Shown here one piece after another: positions 1 through 9,040 of a stretch of 64,000 bases of DNA (the first letter of the stretch is position 1; each line of letters opens with the position of its first letter). The stretch lies in assembly GCA_900770395.1 (NCBI GenBank), contig CAAGKM010000031.1, forward strand, positions 59,585 to 123,584. Direction: 5' to 3'. The translations under genes and the position numbers were made by a program. This DNA is from an uncultured Prevotella sp. (GTDB taxonomy: Bacteria > Bacteroidota > Bacteroidia > Bacteroidales > Bacteroidaceae). The notes beneath the pieces were generated by a model. That model did not search any database and was not told the DNA's origin. It saw only the letters and a program-made list of their open reading frames with translations.

Positions 1-1874
1 ATTGCACCTCGTCCGTGGAATGGCGGATTACCGTCGAACAGCTCCGATATGGTGCCAAGTGCGTGATAGTCCATCTCATCCTCATAGCCTACAAGCTGAC
101 GTTCAACAAAACTCAGTCGTGTACGCTTGTACACCTTCAGACAAGCCTCCATATAAAAACCTCCCAGCCATGGCCATGCTGTTCCCTGATGGTATGCGTA
201 GTCGCGCTGTGTCTGCGGACCTACATACATAGGATTGTAACCGCCGCTCTTTGGTGAGAGCGAGCGCAATCCCTTAGGCGTAAGCAGCTCACGTGTACAG
301 ATGTCGAGCACACTCTTCTTCTGACGTGCGTCAAGTGGAGAGTAATCAAACGCTACTGCAAAAATCTGGTTTGGACGCACGCTCCAGTCCATCATGTTCT
401 CGTCAACATAGTCAAGCAGATAGCCATACTCGTTAAGGAATGTGGATACAAATGCCTCTTTTGTCTTTGCTGCTATCCCCTCAAGCTCAGCCTTGAATTT
501 CTCATCGTCGTTGTCGGCAGCTAAAGATGCACAGAACATCAGCGCATTATACCACAAGGCGTTGAACTCAACGATATATCCAGAACGCGGAACAACAGGG
601 CGACCATATGCTGTGGAGTTCATCCACGTAATGGCACGGTCACGTCCGTTGCAGTAAATGAGACCGTTGTCATCAAGACGGATATTCGGGTGCTTTCCAC
701 CTTTTATATATATAATAATGTCTTTGAGCAGTTTGCCGTATTTCTCATAGCACACTTTCTTGCCCTGCGACTTAGCATATTGCTGCAAAACCCACACTGC
801 CCACAACAAAACATCAGGATGCTCAATCTCATAGATACTGACTGACAGGGGCTTGTTTGCCATAAATTCACGTATTGCCTTCTCGGCTGTCTTCATCACA
901 AGCTCGAATTTCTCCACTTCGCCAATATCGAGCGTAAGTCCCGAGAGAGCGATAAACTGGTCGCGGGCACGGCACTTGAACCATGGATATCCGGCAAGGA
1001 TATAGTCGCCCTTGTCCTCATGGCGCATAAACTGATGTGCTGATGCTACAAGACAATGGTAGAAATTATCACGCGGAGCACGCAATGTCATCTCCTCATC
1101 CCAAAGAGCCTTCAACTTGGTGATGGCTATCTGCTTGGTGGATGCAGAGAACACAATACTCTCGCCTTTCTTTATTGGCATCTCAAAATAGCCTGGAACA
1201 TAAAGATCCTCACTGCCGAAATAGCCGCGCTCAAATTCCTTTGGATACTCCACTCCATGATACCAATCAGGATGGAACACAAATTCGTTCTTCTTTGAGA
1301 ACTGCATGTACAAATCAGGATAACCGGCATACATACAAGTCTTGATGCCTCCTGGCACCTCAGTATATTCGCGGCTTGCCACAGAATTTTCGTGGGTGAA
1401 CTGGCGCACGCTGCGGAATGCAAGGAACGGGCGGAAACGCAACAGCGTTGGAGAATGTGCATCATCCAAAGTATAGCGGATGAGCAGACGATCCTCATAG
1501 TGCTGGAACATCACTTCCTTCTTGAGCACCACACCGCCCACACGGTAAATAGTTGTTGGTACTTGGTCACACTGAAATTCACGGATATATTTGTGACCGT
1601 TAGGACTGTAATTGTTACCGGAATACTTGTGGAGTCCAAGATTGAATTCTGCTCCGTGCTGCACTACTGTCGTATCGAACGATGACAAAAGAACGTGGTT
1701 CTCATCGTCAATCTCGGGAACAGGTACAACCAGCAAACCGTGATATTTACGGGTGTTGCAGTCTACGATAGTAGAACATGAATACGCTCCAGAACGGTTT
1801 GTACGAAGCAACTCCTTGCGGAGAGAATCCTGCAAGTTGGTCATTACAGCTTTTTCAAATCGTAAATAACTCAT
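1..1874 (-). CDS. Glycogen debranching enzyme (amylo-alpha-1,6-glucosidase type), 3' end beyond window
   Basis: The reading frame is open from an ATG at 1874 to the window edge, about 624 codons, so the C-terminus is missing. The N-terminal part (about residues 1-250, with motifs such as RTNRSGAYS and DCNTRKYHGLL) matches the bacterial debranching-enzyme N-terminal domain, and the rest (PWFKCRARDQF, NALWYNAL, GTAWPWLGGFY) matches the (alpha/alpha)6-barrel catalytic domain. In this family the enzyme hydrolyses alpha-1,6 branches during glycogen turnover and acts in the cytoplasm. The start is supported by GGGAAG about 3 bases upstream and by a well-formed promoter at 1949-1979. Family assignment is firm; the substrate is inferred from the family. 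Confidence 0.85.
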   Translation of the reverse strand, partial: MSYLRFEKAVMTNLQDSLRKELLRTNRSGAYSCSTIVDCNTRKYHGLLVVPVPEIDDENHVLLSSFDTTVVQHGAEFNLGLHKYSGNNYSPNGHKYIREFQCDQVPTTIYRVGGVVLKKEVMFQHYEDRLLIRYTLDDAHSPTLLRFRPFLAFRSVRQFTHENSVASREYTEVPGGIKTCMYAGYPDLYMQFSKKNEFVFHPDWYHGVEYPKEFERGYFGSEDLYVPGYFEMPIKKGESIVFSASTKQIAITKLKALWDEEMTLRAPRDNFYHCLVASAHQFMRHEDKGDYILAGYPWFKCRARDQFIALSGLTLDIGEVEKFELVMKTAEKAIREFMANKPLSVSIYEIEHPDVLLWAVWVLQQYAKSQGKKVCYEKYGKLLKDIIIYIKGGKHPNIRLDDNGLIYCNGRDRAITWMNSTAYGRPVVPRSGYIVEFNALWYNALMFCASLAADNDDEKFKAELEGIAAKTKEAFVSTFLNEYGYLLDYVDENMMDWSVRPNQIFAVAFDYSPLDARQKKSVLDICTRELLTPKGLRSLSPKSGGYNPMYVGPQTQRDYAYHQGTAWPWLGGFYMEACLKVYKRTRLSFVERQLVGYEDEMDYHALGTISELFDGNPPFHGRGA

Positions 1875-1948
1875 AGCTTCCCTTTTATTTTAGGTGTTTA
1901 TTTATTGTCTAATTTACGCCTTAAATGGCTTCTATTGGTAATTCAGTA

Positions 1949-1979
1949 CAAATTTAGCGTTTTTTTACCATACAGCAAA
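1949..1979 (-). promoter_or_regulatory. Bacteroidetes-type promoter of the debranching enzyme gene
   Basis: Read on the minus strand, TTTG (1976-1979) is followed after 19 bases by TAAATTTG (1949-1956), matching the Bacteroidetes sigma factor consensus TTTG-N19-TAnnTTTG. It lies about 75 bases upstream of the ATG at 1874. The neighbouring 1981-2070 interval is very rich in T runs and holds no gene. Confidence 0.6.
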
Positions 1980-2071
1980 GAAAAATCCCTTTTTTTTTGA
2001 CCCAAAGGGCTTTTTTTTTTATTTTTTGTACTTTTTCTAAGCTAAAGCTATGTTTTTTTACTTTTTTTTCA

Positions 2072-2079
2072 TACCTTTG
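2072..2079 (+). promoter_or_regulatory. -7 box of the Crp/Fnr-family gene
   Basis: TACCTTTG matches TAnnTTTG and lies 57 bases before the ATG at 2136. A perfect upstream TTTG is not present at the usual distance, only T-rich sequence. The divergent arrangement with the debranching enzyme leaves roughly 115 bases between the two -7 boxes. Confidence 0.5.
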
Positions 2080-2135
2080 CATAAGAAAGGTTATAGCTAT
2101 TTCGAAAAATGCATTAACACAAACAACAGAAATAT

Positions 2136-2840
2136 ATGGTGATACGGAAAGAATATGATGTGAACAAGGCAACAGAGGAAATTGTTGCCATCTTCGGACC
2201 ATTGACTGATGAGCAGCGTATTCATTTGGCTGAGAATATAGAGTTGCGTACATATAATAAAGGTGAAATTCTGTATGAGGAATTTGACACACCCCAATAT
2301 ATGATGTGCCTGTTGCACGGAAAAGTTATGATTGCAAAAAACGGTATAGGAAACCGTTCTCAGATAATCAGACTTATCAATGAGAAAGGTTTTTTCGGCT
2401 ACCGCCCGGCATTTACAGATGAGAAATATAGGACATCGGCTACGACATACGAGAAATCACTGGTGGCTCTGATACCTACGGATGTGGTGAAAGAGCTCAT
2501 AAAAAACAACATCCAGCTGGCGATATATTTCATTAAGCAGCTGGCAACCTTGCTTGGTGATGCTGATATGCTTACCGTTGACCTTACCCAAAAACACATA
2601 CGTGGACGACTGGCACAAAGTTTGCTTGCGCTGAAAGAAACCTACGGAGTGGCTGGCGATGGACAGACGCTGAACATCAGCGTTAGCCGGAAGGATATTG
2701 CCAGCATGTCAAACATGATAACCAACAATGCCATACGCACCCTCTCTGCTTTTGCCTCCGAAGGTATCATACACATAGATGGCAAAACCATAAAGATTAT
2801 AAATGAGGAAGAACTAAATAAAATATCGTTCTACGGATAA
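2136..2840 (+). CDS. Crp/Fnr-family transcriptional regulator
   Basis: A 234-residue protein with the usual two-part layout. Residues 25-125 form a cyclic-nucleotide-binding-type jelly roll (GEILYEEFDTPQ, then LLHGKVMI), and residues 160-230 form the winged helix-turn-helix (ISVSRKDIASMS ... TLSAFASEGIIHIDG). No FNR-type N-terminal cysteine cluster is visible, so an oxygen-sensing Fe-S role is not supported. The ligand is unknown. It stands alone as a monocistronic plus-strand gene, divergent from the glycogen enzyme and closed by a strong terminator, so control of the neighbouring carbohydrate gene is possible but only inferred from position. Confidence 0.85.
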   Translation: MVIRKEYDVNKATEEIVAIFGPLTDEQRIHLAENIELRTYNKGEILYEEFDTPQYMMCLLHGKVMIAKNGIGNRSQIIRLINEKGFFGYRPAFTDEKYRTSATTYEKSLVALIPTDVVKELIKNNIQLAIYFIKQLATLLGDADMLTVDLTQKHIRGRLAQSLLALKETYGVAGDGQTLNISVSRKDIASMSNMITNNAIRTLSAFASEGIIHIDGKTIKIINEEELNKISFYG

Positions 2841-2870
2841 ACGGCGTTTTTATATCACCATAAATAAAAT

Positions 2871-2910
2871 AATGAGAAAGGATTACCCGCTCAGGCAATC
2901 CTTTCTCATT
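2871..2910. terminator. Bidirectional terminator between converging genes
   Basis: A perfect 14-bp stem (AATGAGAAAGGATT at 2871-2884 and its complement at 2897-2910) encloses a 12-base loop. The plus-strand regulator ends at 2840 and the minus-strand lipid kinase stop codon begins at 2911, so the hairpin serves both. T or A runs flank it only modestly. Confidence 0.75.
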
Positions 2911-3846
2911 TTATGACGGGATTAGAAAATTTATCATTTCTGGCTCAATGGTGATGCGGTAATCGCCGTGAGGACGTTTCACAAGACGCCCGTCAACACT
3001 TACGCAGGCGTGTTTCGACTCATTCACCACAACCTCACGGGTGCGGAACGGATGTACGCTGCGGTGGGTGAGAAAACGCCCGAAAAAGAGAAGCCACAAT
3101 CCAGCAATCAACTGGGTGATGCCTGGCTGATAAACCACCGACACATCGAGCAGTCCGCTATATGGCACGGCATTGGGAGTCTGTCCATATCCGGGACCGC
3201 TGCCAACGCACACGGTCATAACCCTGCGGCGTATAGTAGTGGCATTAATCTTCATGTCCATCTTGTAGTCCATGCGGTGGAACAGCATAAGGATTGACGA
3301 AAACAGTTTTGACAGTGTGCGTGAGCCTAACAGGCTGCGGGTCTGGCGCTTCACGTTCATAAGGTCTGCCGACAATCCTATGTTCACACAGTTCAGAAAA
3401 TAGTGACAATGGCTTTCGTTGTTTTTGTCATGATAGCGCAGACAGCCTACATCCACTTTCCTCACCCTGCGGGCGGCAAGCCATTCCACAGTCTGCTCTA
3501 TATTATTCTCGTGAAAGCCCCAGAAACGCGCAAAGTCATTGGCAATGCCATTGGGAATGATGCCTATCGACACTTCGTTGCGCACGCGCTGCTCGAAGTC
3601 CATAAGACAGTTCACAGCATCGTTGAGGGCAGAGTCGCCGCCCACGATGATAATGGTCTTGTAGCCGTTGCTCACCATCATTCGCATAAGCCTGTAAACA
3701 CTATCCTGGCTCTCACTCTGCACAAAGTCGTAAAGCACATCGTGCTTTACGAGTGCTTTCTCTATGCTGTTCCATTGTTTCCTGCTTGACTTCAAGCCAC
3801 GGTGCGGACAAAACAATATGCCCCATCTGTTGTTTTCTACTGCCAT
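2911..3846 (-). CDS. Diacylglycerol/sphingoid lipid kinase-like protein (YegS/BmrU family)
   Basis: A 311-residue protein with the DAGK catalytic fold. The nucleotide-binding motif reads GGDSALNDAV (69-78) where the family usually has GGDGTxNEV, and PNGIANDFAR (98-107) stands for the usual PxGTxNDFAR. The C-terminal half (FLNCVNIGLSADLM, GSGPGYGQTPNAVPYSGLLDV) matches the second domain of the family. It would phosphorylate a lipid at the membrane, but the altered glycine-rich loop makes substrate or activity uncertain. Its start overlaps the end of miaA by 10 bases, so the two are translated from one message. Confidence 0.75.
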   Translation of the reverse strand: MAVENNRWGILFCPHRGLKSSRKQWNSIEKALVKHDVLYDFVQSESQDSVYRLMRMMVSNGYKTIIIVGGDSALNDAVNCLMDFEQRVRNEVSIGIIPNGIANDFARFWGFHENNIEQTVEWLAARRVRKVDVGCLRYHDKNNESHCHYFLNCVNIGLSADLMNVKRQTRSLLGSRTLSKLFSSILMLFHRMDYKMDMKINATTIRRRVMTVCVGSGPGYGQTPNAVPYSGLLDVSVVYQPGITQLIAGLWLLFFGRFLTHRSVHPFRTREVVVNESKHACVSVDGRLVKRPHGDYRITIEPEMINFLIPS

Positions 3847-4763
3847 AATTCCCTAATGCGTTTTATTTTCTCTGCCATCGGCAGGTTTGTGTCTATCCAG
3901 TTTATCTCAAAGCCGCGGCGCTCCATGCCTCTGAACCATGTCATCTGGCGTTTTGCAAACTGATGGATGGCTATCTCCAGCTGCCTGAACATTTCATCAA
4001 AGCTGGTCTTGCCTATCACATATTCGGTCACATATTTATATTCGAGACCATAATATATAAGGTCGTCGGCAGACACGCCGCTGTCCATTATTACGCGTAT
4101 CTCGTCCACCATTCCTTCGTCAAGGCGCTGGCGCAGACGTTTGGTGATTTTGCGGCGGCGCTCGTCGCGGTCTATGTCCACACCTATTATAAGCGACGGC
4201 TGCGGTTTCATCACAGTCTCACCCGTTGTCGCTCCCTCGCTTATCGCCGTCTCTATCTCTATTGCCCTTATAGCCCGCTGTGCCGTGTCAACGTCAGTGC
4301 GGTTGTGCATTTTGTTGCCGTTTTTGCGCTTCAGCTCCTCAAGCATCACGGTCAGTTCTTCCAATGACTTGCCTTCGAGTCTGGCACGCAGTTCCTTGTT
4401 TTCTGATACCGGAGCAAGCTCATATCCTTTCAGCACAGCTTCAATATATAGTCCGGTGCCTCCGCAAAGAATGGGCTGCGCTCCCCTGCTCCTTATGTCA
4501 TTATAGGCATTGTTAAAATCCTGCTGATACTGAAAAAGATTGTATTTCGTCCCAGGCTCGGCAATGTCTATAATATAATAAGGTATATGTTTGCCGTCCA
4601 CCACATAGTCTGCCAAGTCCTTTCCCGTGCCAATATCCATCCGACGGTACACCTGACGGCTGTCGGCACTGATTATCTCACCTCCTATCTCTGCAGCCAA
4701 AGCAGTGGCAAGAGAAGTCTTGCCACATGCCGTAGGTCCGAGAATAGTTATCATTTTTTTCAT
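3837..4763 (-). CDS. miaA: tRNA dimethylallyltransferase
   Basis: The protein adds a dimethylallyl group to A37 of tRNAs that read codons starting with U. From the ATG at 4763 it begins MKKMITILG, with the P-loop GPTACGKTS at residues 9-17, then SADSRQVYRRMDIGTGK, IDIAEPG, LCGGTGLYI and the tRNA-contacting RQMTWFRG near the C-terminus. The frame is open further upstream to 4871, but the promoter -7 box at 4785-4792 lies inside that extension, so 4763 is the better start. Length (308 residues) fits the family. Bacteroidetes often carry two miaA copies; only one is seen here. Confidence 0.92.
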   Translation of the reverse strand: MKKMITILGPTACGKTSLATALAAEIGGEIISADSRQVYRRMDIGTGKDLADYVVDGKHIPYYIIDIAEPGTKYNLFQYQQDFNNAYNDIRSRGAQPILCGGTGLYIEAVLKGYELAPVSENKELRARLEGKSLEELTVMLEELKRKNGNKMHNRTDVDTAQRAIRAIEIETAISEGATTGETVMKPQPSLIIGVDIDRDERRRKITKRLRQRLDEGMVDEIRVIMDSGVSADDLIYYGLEYKYVTEYVIGKTSFDEMFRQLEIAIHQFAKRQMTWFRGMERRGFEINWIDTNLPMAEKIKRIRELWQ

Positions 4764-4784
4764 GTCACAGCTGTTTTTATGCTG

Positions 4785-4816
4785 CAAAAATACAACAAAT
4801 AATCCGAATATACAAA
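4785..4816 (-). promoter_or_regulatory. Promoter of miaA-lipid kinase operon
   Basis: On the minus strand TTTG (4813-4816), 20 bases, then TATTTTTG (4785-4792). It lies just downstream of the GH3 terminator and 21 bases before the miaA ATG, giving a very short leader and deciding the start codon. Confidence 0.6.
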
Positions 4817-4869
4817 TCTTTCGCTGTATTTTGATGATACAGAAGAAATATTTTTCTGTTCTGAAAAAC

Positions 4870-4912
4870 AAAAATCCCCCAACTGCCTTTTATTATTTAT
4901 GCAGCTGGGGGA
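4870..4912 (-). terminator. Rho-independent terminator after the GH3 gene
   Basis: A 12-bp stem (4875-4886 with 4901-4912, one A/C mismatch) with a GGGGG/CCCCC core is followed on the minus strand by TTTTTGTTTTT. It lies 24 bases after the GH3 stop codon. Confidence 0.8.
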
Positions 4913-4936
4913 ATTTATATAATGTTAGTTGTTATA

Positions 4937-7267
4937 CTAAATATTAGGGGTGTCCCATTTCTTTGTTTCTGAACATGCTGTGTTGACAGTCTGATTGCCA
5001 ACTTTCAGAATGAAGTCGCCTTCCTCCAATATCCAATGATTATCGGCACCGACAAAAGCAAGTGACTTGGCTGGCAAACGGAATGTCACCGTCTTCACCT
5101 CACCAGGCTGAAGCTCTATCTTTGTGAAATCACGCAGACGCTTATTGTCCGGAACCACCGATGCAACAAGGTCGCTGCTATAGAGAAGCACCGATTCCTT
5201 TCCAACGCGGCTGCCCGTGTTCTTTACATCAACAGTGACGGTCAGAATGTCATCGGCGGTGAAGCTGGCTTTATCCACCTTCAGGTTGCTATATTCATAA
5301 GTGGTATAGCTAAGCCCATATCCGAAAGGCCATTGCAGCGACACCTTCGCATCGTAGTTGTATGCTCCAGCCATTGTTCCAACTTCCTCAGAAACCTTGT
5401 AGTCGTAATTTGCAAGCGAGTTTATCTCACGGGGATAGGTATATGGCAGCTTGGCGGAGAAGTTCGCATCACCAGCCAGAAGGTTTGCCAATGCGTCGGC
5501 ACCATAGTTGCCTGGCAGAAGAATGTGGACAATAGCCTTTGCCAATGGCTCGATGTCGGCAATAAGACGTGGACGTCCTTCATTCAGAATGAGTACAATG
5601 GGCTTGCCAGTCTTTGCCAGTTCCTTCACAAGGTTACGCTGGTTTTCTGAGAGCCACAAATCGGTAAGGTTGCCTGGTGTCTCACAATAGGAGTTTTCAC
5701 CTATGCAAGCAATGATAACATCGGCACTGTTAGCTGCATTTACGGCTTTTTCAAATTCCGGGGCATTCTCTTCCCAATATTGTCCCTGTTCATTGTATGT
5801 CACACCTTGTTCCAGCACGATATTCTCCTTACCGAACTTATTGCAGAGCGACTCGTAGATTGTGTTGTATTTCACAGCCAGGTCTTCAGCCCGTGAGCCC
5901 TGCCATGTGTAGCTCCATCCTCCGTTCAGGCAGCGCATTTGGTTTGCGTTAGGTCCCGTGAGCAGAATTTTCTTTCCTTTTGCCAAAGGCAGGATGTTAT
6001 CTTCGTTTTTCAGCAGAACTTCCGTTTCCTCGGCTGCATGGAGTGCCTTTTGTGCAAACTCATCAGAGCCAAACTTCTCGTAACCCTTACCGCCTGTGTT
6101 CGGTTCTTCGAACAGACCGAGACGGTATTTAACACGGAGAATGCGGCGCACGGCATCGTCAATACGGGTCATTGACACTTTGCCCTCATTCACCAGTTCT
6201 TTGAGTAGAATGCAGAAATCTACGCTGTATGGATCCATAGACATGTCAATACCCGCATTGATGGCTATGCGTATGGCGTCCTTCTTGTCTTTTGCCACGC
6301 GCTCACGCTGATAGAGATTGTTGATGTCAGCCCAGTCTGTGACAATCATTCCGTCCCAGTTCAAGTCTTCTTTTAGCCATTTCGTCAGGTATTCATAGCT
6401 GGCATGCACTGGCACCCCGTTGATGCTGGCGGAGTTTGCCATGATGGTCAGTGCTCCTGCCTGAATTGCCGCCTTGAACGGCTCAAAATATTTCTCGCGG
6501 AGCATAGCCGGAGAAAGATAGGCAGGAGTACGGTCCTTGCCTGTCCACGGAGCACCGTATGCCATATAGTGTTTCACACTTGTTGCCACGTGATACTTAT
6601 CTATATTATTGGGATTATCGCCCTGATATCCCTTCACTTCAGCCTCCGCCATACGGGAATTGACTATGGCATCCTCACCAAAGCTCTCCCATATACGGCT
6701 CCAGCGCGGATCGCGTCCAAGGTCAAGCACTGGATTATACACCCATGGACAGTTGGCAGCACGGCTCTCGTATGCCGTTACCTCTGCCATTTGCCGAGCA
6801 AGCTCAGTGTTGAATGATGCACCGAGGTTAATGGGTTGTGGAAATAGTGTGCCGCCTTGGGTATAGGTCACTCCGTGGTTGTGGTCGAGCCCATAAATGT
6901 CAGGAATGCCCATGTATTTCATCGACTTCTTCTGAATCAGCTTTATCCACCCTTGCCATTGCTCAACAGTGGCGGCACGTGTGCCCGGAGCATTGAGGAT
7001 GGAGCCTACCTTGTACTTTGAAATCAGGGTGTCGAGCATGGTTTCATTGATAGTCCACACACCCTTGTTCCAATCCATTGTTCCCATCACATCAAGATTC
7101 AGCTCAAGCATCTGTCCGATTTTCTCGTCAAGACTCATCTTTGCAAGAGTCTTTTCAACCTTTGCCTCCAGATTTGCATCACGGGGGATGGCTGGCTTCA
7201 CTGCGTTTTGTGCCATCAGCATAACGCTAATGCAGACACAAGTCATTGTCAATACTGTTTTTTTCAT
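4937..7267 (-). CDS. Glycoside hydrolase family 3 beta-glucosidase-like enzyme, exported
   Basis: A 776-residue protein with an N-terminal signal peptide (hydrophobic stretch 4-19 ending near MAQNA). The (beta/alpha)8 domain carries IVTDWADI with the expected nucleophile Asp311; the alpha/beta sandwich domain holds the region IGENSYCE-TPGNLTDLWL where family acid/base glutamates lie; a fibronectin-III-like domain (VDVKNTGSRVGKESVLLY) closes it. GH3 enzymes of this layout release glucose or xylose from beta-linked oligosaccharides, usually in the periplasm. It is the last gene of a run of close-packed minus-strand genes, 4 bases after the acyltransferase, and ends at a strong terminator. Confidence 0.88.
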   Translation of the reverse strand: MKKTVLTMTCVCISVMLMAQNAVKPAIPRDANLEAKVEKTLAKMSLDEKIGQMLELNLDVMGTMDWNKGVWTINETMLDTLISKYKVGSILNAPGTRAATVEQWQGWIKLIQKKSMKYMGIPDIYGLDHNHGVTYTQGGTLFPQPINLGASFNTELARQMAEVTAYESRAANCPWVYNPVLDLGRDPRWSRIWESFGEDAIVNSRMAEAEVKGYQGDNPNNIDKYHVATSVKHYMAYGAPWTGKDRTPAYLSPAMLREKYFEPFKAAIQAGALTIMANSASINGVPVHASYEYLTKWLKEDLNWDGMIVTDWADINNLYQRERVAKDKKDAIRIAINAGIDMSMDPYSVDFCILLKELVNEGKVSMTRIDDAVRRILRVKYRLGLFEEPNTGGKGYEKFGSDEFAQKALHAAEETEVLLKNEDNILPLAKGKKILLTGPNANQMRCLNGGWSYTWQGSRAEDLAVKYNTIYESLCNKFGKENIVLEQGVTYNEQGQYWEENAPEFEKAVNAANSADVIIACIGENSYCETPGNLTDLWLSENQRNLVKELAKTGKPIVLILNEGRPRLIADIEPLAKAIVHILLPGNYGADALANLLAGDANFSAKLPYTYPREINSLANYDYKVSEEVGTMAGAYNYDAKVSLQWPFGYGLSYTTYEYSNLKVDKASFTADDILTVTVDVKNTGSRVGKESVLLYSSDLVASVVPDNKRLRDFTKIELQPGEVKTVTFRLPAKSLAFVGADNHWILEEGDFILKVGNQTVNTACSETKKWDTPNI

Positions 7268-7271
7268 TATC

Positions 7272-8480
7272 TTAAATAGTTTTAGAGGTTGCAGGTTTAA
7301 ACAGTTTGTTTCTCAGCCACTCACGCACAGGCAGGTCGTAGAGTTTATAGGCACTGTATGCCACGAATATGGCTAAAACAAAAATACATACAGCCACGAA
7401 TATATGCTGTCCTAAAGGTGCGTCGGCATGACTGCGCACCCACCCCATCTGCATATAGATGAGCGGATAGTGAGTGATGTATATCGGATAGGAAATATCG
7501 CCGAGAAACTTGTTTATTGCCGCCGACTTGCCGCCGAGGACACTGCTGCCAGCACCGATGCTGACGATGAACGGGAAGCAGACAAGAATGCATACAGCCT
7601 CGTAAAGTCCGTTTGTCCAGCGTCCCTCACCCGTGGTGTCTGTACCCATCCAAGGCATAGCCAGCACCACGACAATCATGAGCGAGCACCACCAGAAACC
7701 TCCGCGCACCTTGATGAGCCAGCCCATGCGCGACAGCAACAGTCCGCAGAAGAAAGGATACATCAGACGGGTAAGTCCAATCTGCAACTGGTCGGGAGTT
7801 AAAGCCCAGCCGCCTACTACGGTATAGCTCGCATAGTCACGTAATGACAGAAATCCAGTCACGTCGATGTTCAGACAAAGTATCACTGTCATTGCCGCAA
7901 ACACTGCCACACATACAGAAAGAGCCACCTTGCCCAAACGGCGGATAAAGAGGGCATATAGTATGTTGGCAAAGTATTCCCACTGAAGCGACCATGCCGG
8001 ACCATTCAACGAGTTTGTCTCACCCCAGCCACGGATGTCCATTCCAGTGCCCATCGGAATCATCGTAAATCCCCATAACATCACCAACAGAACGAGCCAT
8101 GGTGACGTTTCCTTGATAAACTGAAAATCGGGACAGTCGCCGAAGTAGAACAGAAGTGCGCCAAACAGCGTGCCGAGGATAACCATAGGATGCAGGCGCA
8201 CCAGTCGGCGCTTGAAGAAATTCCATGTATTCATACGGTTCCATCGGTCATCGTAGGCATAGCCTATGACGAATCCTGAAAGCACGAAGAAGAAATCCAC
8301 GGCTAAATAGCCATGGTTTAGTGGCTGGTCGGGAGCACCGTGATAATAAGTCTCAAACAGGTGGTAGACCACCACAAGCATGGCTGCCACACCACGCAAT
8401 CCGTCAAGAATCTCGTAGCGCGGCTTTGACGCAAGATAAATGTCTTTGTTTTCTGTCATATATACACTTTTATAAATCAT
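7272..8480 (-). CDS. Acyltransferase family 3 (OafA/YrhL-type) membrane protein
   Basis: A 402-residue integral membrane protein with about ten hydrophobic segments. The N-terminal signature YEILDGLRGVAAMLVVVYHL, with the catalytic-type histidine of the first membrane segment, and FFFVLSGFVIGY are diagnostic of the acyltransferase-3 family, which moves acetyl or other acyl groups onto sugars or lipids across the inner membrane. An ATG at 8459 (MTENKD) is a possible later start. It lies 5 bases after ruvC and 4 before the GH3 gene. The substrate is not predictable; the context suggests a glycan. Confidence 0.82.
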   Translation of the reverse strand: MIYKSVYMTENKDIYLASKPRYEILDGLRGVAAMLVVVYHLFETYYHGAPDQPLNHGYLAVDFFFVLSGFVIGYAYDDRWNRMNTWNFFKRRLVRLHPMVILGTLFGALLFYFGDCPDFQFIKETSPWLVLLVMLWGFTMIPMGTGMDIRGWGETNSLNGPAWSLQWEYFANILYALFIRRLGKVALSVCVAVFAAMTVILCLNIDVTGFLSLRDYASYTVVGGWALTPDQLQIGLTRLMYPFFCGLLLSRMGWLIKVRGGFWWCSLMIVVVLAMPWMGTDTTGEGRWTNGLYEAVCILVCFPFIVSIGAGSSVLGGKSAAINKFLGDISYPIYITHYPLIYMQMGWVRSHADAPLGQHIFVAVCIFVLAIFVAYSAYKLYDLPVREWLRNKLFKPATSKTI

Positions 8481-8485
8481 TGTTA

Positions 8486-9040
8486 TTACTTCACCCTACC
8501 CTGATTCTTATTTACAAAATCCTTCCAGCCACGGTAATGGGCTGTGCTTTCGGGGCAGTTCATCTGGAGGAAGTGGCAATATGCGGCACCTAAGGCGTCG
8601 GTGGCATCCATAAAGTCACACATGTCGCTGTCCTTCAGGTTCAGCAGGCGCTGCAACATTCCCGCAACCTGCTCTTTCGATGCGGAGCCGTTGCCGGTGA
8701 TAGCCATCTTTATCTTCAGCGGAGCATACTCATGAATGGGCACACTGTGGTGCACGGCGGCGGCGATGGCTGTGCCCTGCGCCCTGCCGAGCTTCAGCAT
8801 CGACTGCACATTCTTGCCGAAAAACGGCGCCTCAATCGCCATTTCATCGGGCAGCCATGTGTCAATAATGCTTGTGACACGCTCAAAGATATGTCCGAGC
8901 TTCATATAGGCATCGGGAAACTTGCGCAAGTCAATGACACCCATGGTCATCATCTCCGCCTTGTTTCCCGTAACTTTTATCAGTCCGTACCCCATGATGT
9001 TTGTACCGGGGTCGATACCTAAGATAATCTTCTCAGTCAT
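8486..9040 (-). CDS. ruvC: Crossover junction endodeoxyribonuclease RuvC
   Basis: The protein resolves Holliday junctions with RuvAB. All four acidic active-site positions are visible: Asp10 in GIDPGT, Glu70 in AIEAPFF, and Asp145 and Asp148 in DATDALGAA. Length 184 residues is normal. Its ATG overlaps the hisS stop codon by one base (TAATG), indicating coupled translation. The adjacency of ruvC to hisS and purA looks like a lineage-specific gene run rather than a functional unit. Confidence 0.95.
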   Translation of the reverse strand: MTEKIILGIDPGTNIMGYGLIKVTGNKAEMMTMGVIDLRKFPDAYMKLGHIFERVTSIIDTWLPDEMAIEAPFFGKNVQSMLKLGRAQGTAIAAAVHHSVPIHEYAPLKIKMAITGNGSASKEQVAGMLQRLLNLKDSDMCDFMDATDALGAAYCHFLQMNCPESTAHYRGWKDFVNKNQGRVK

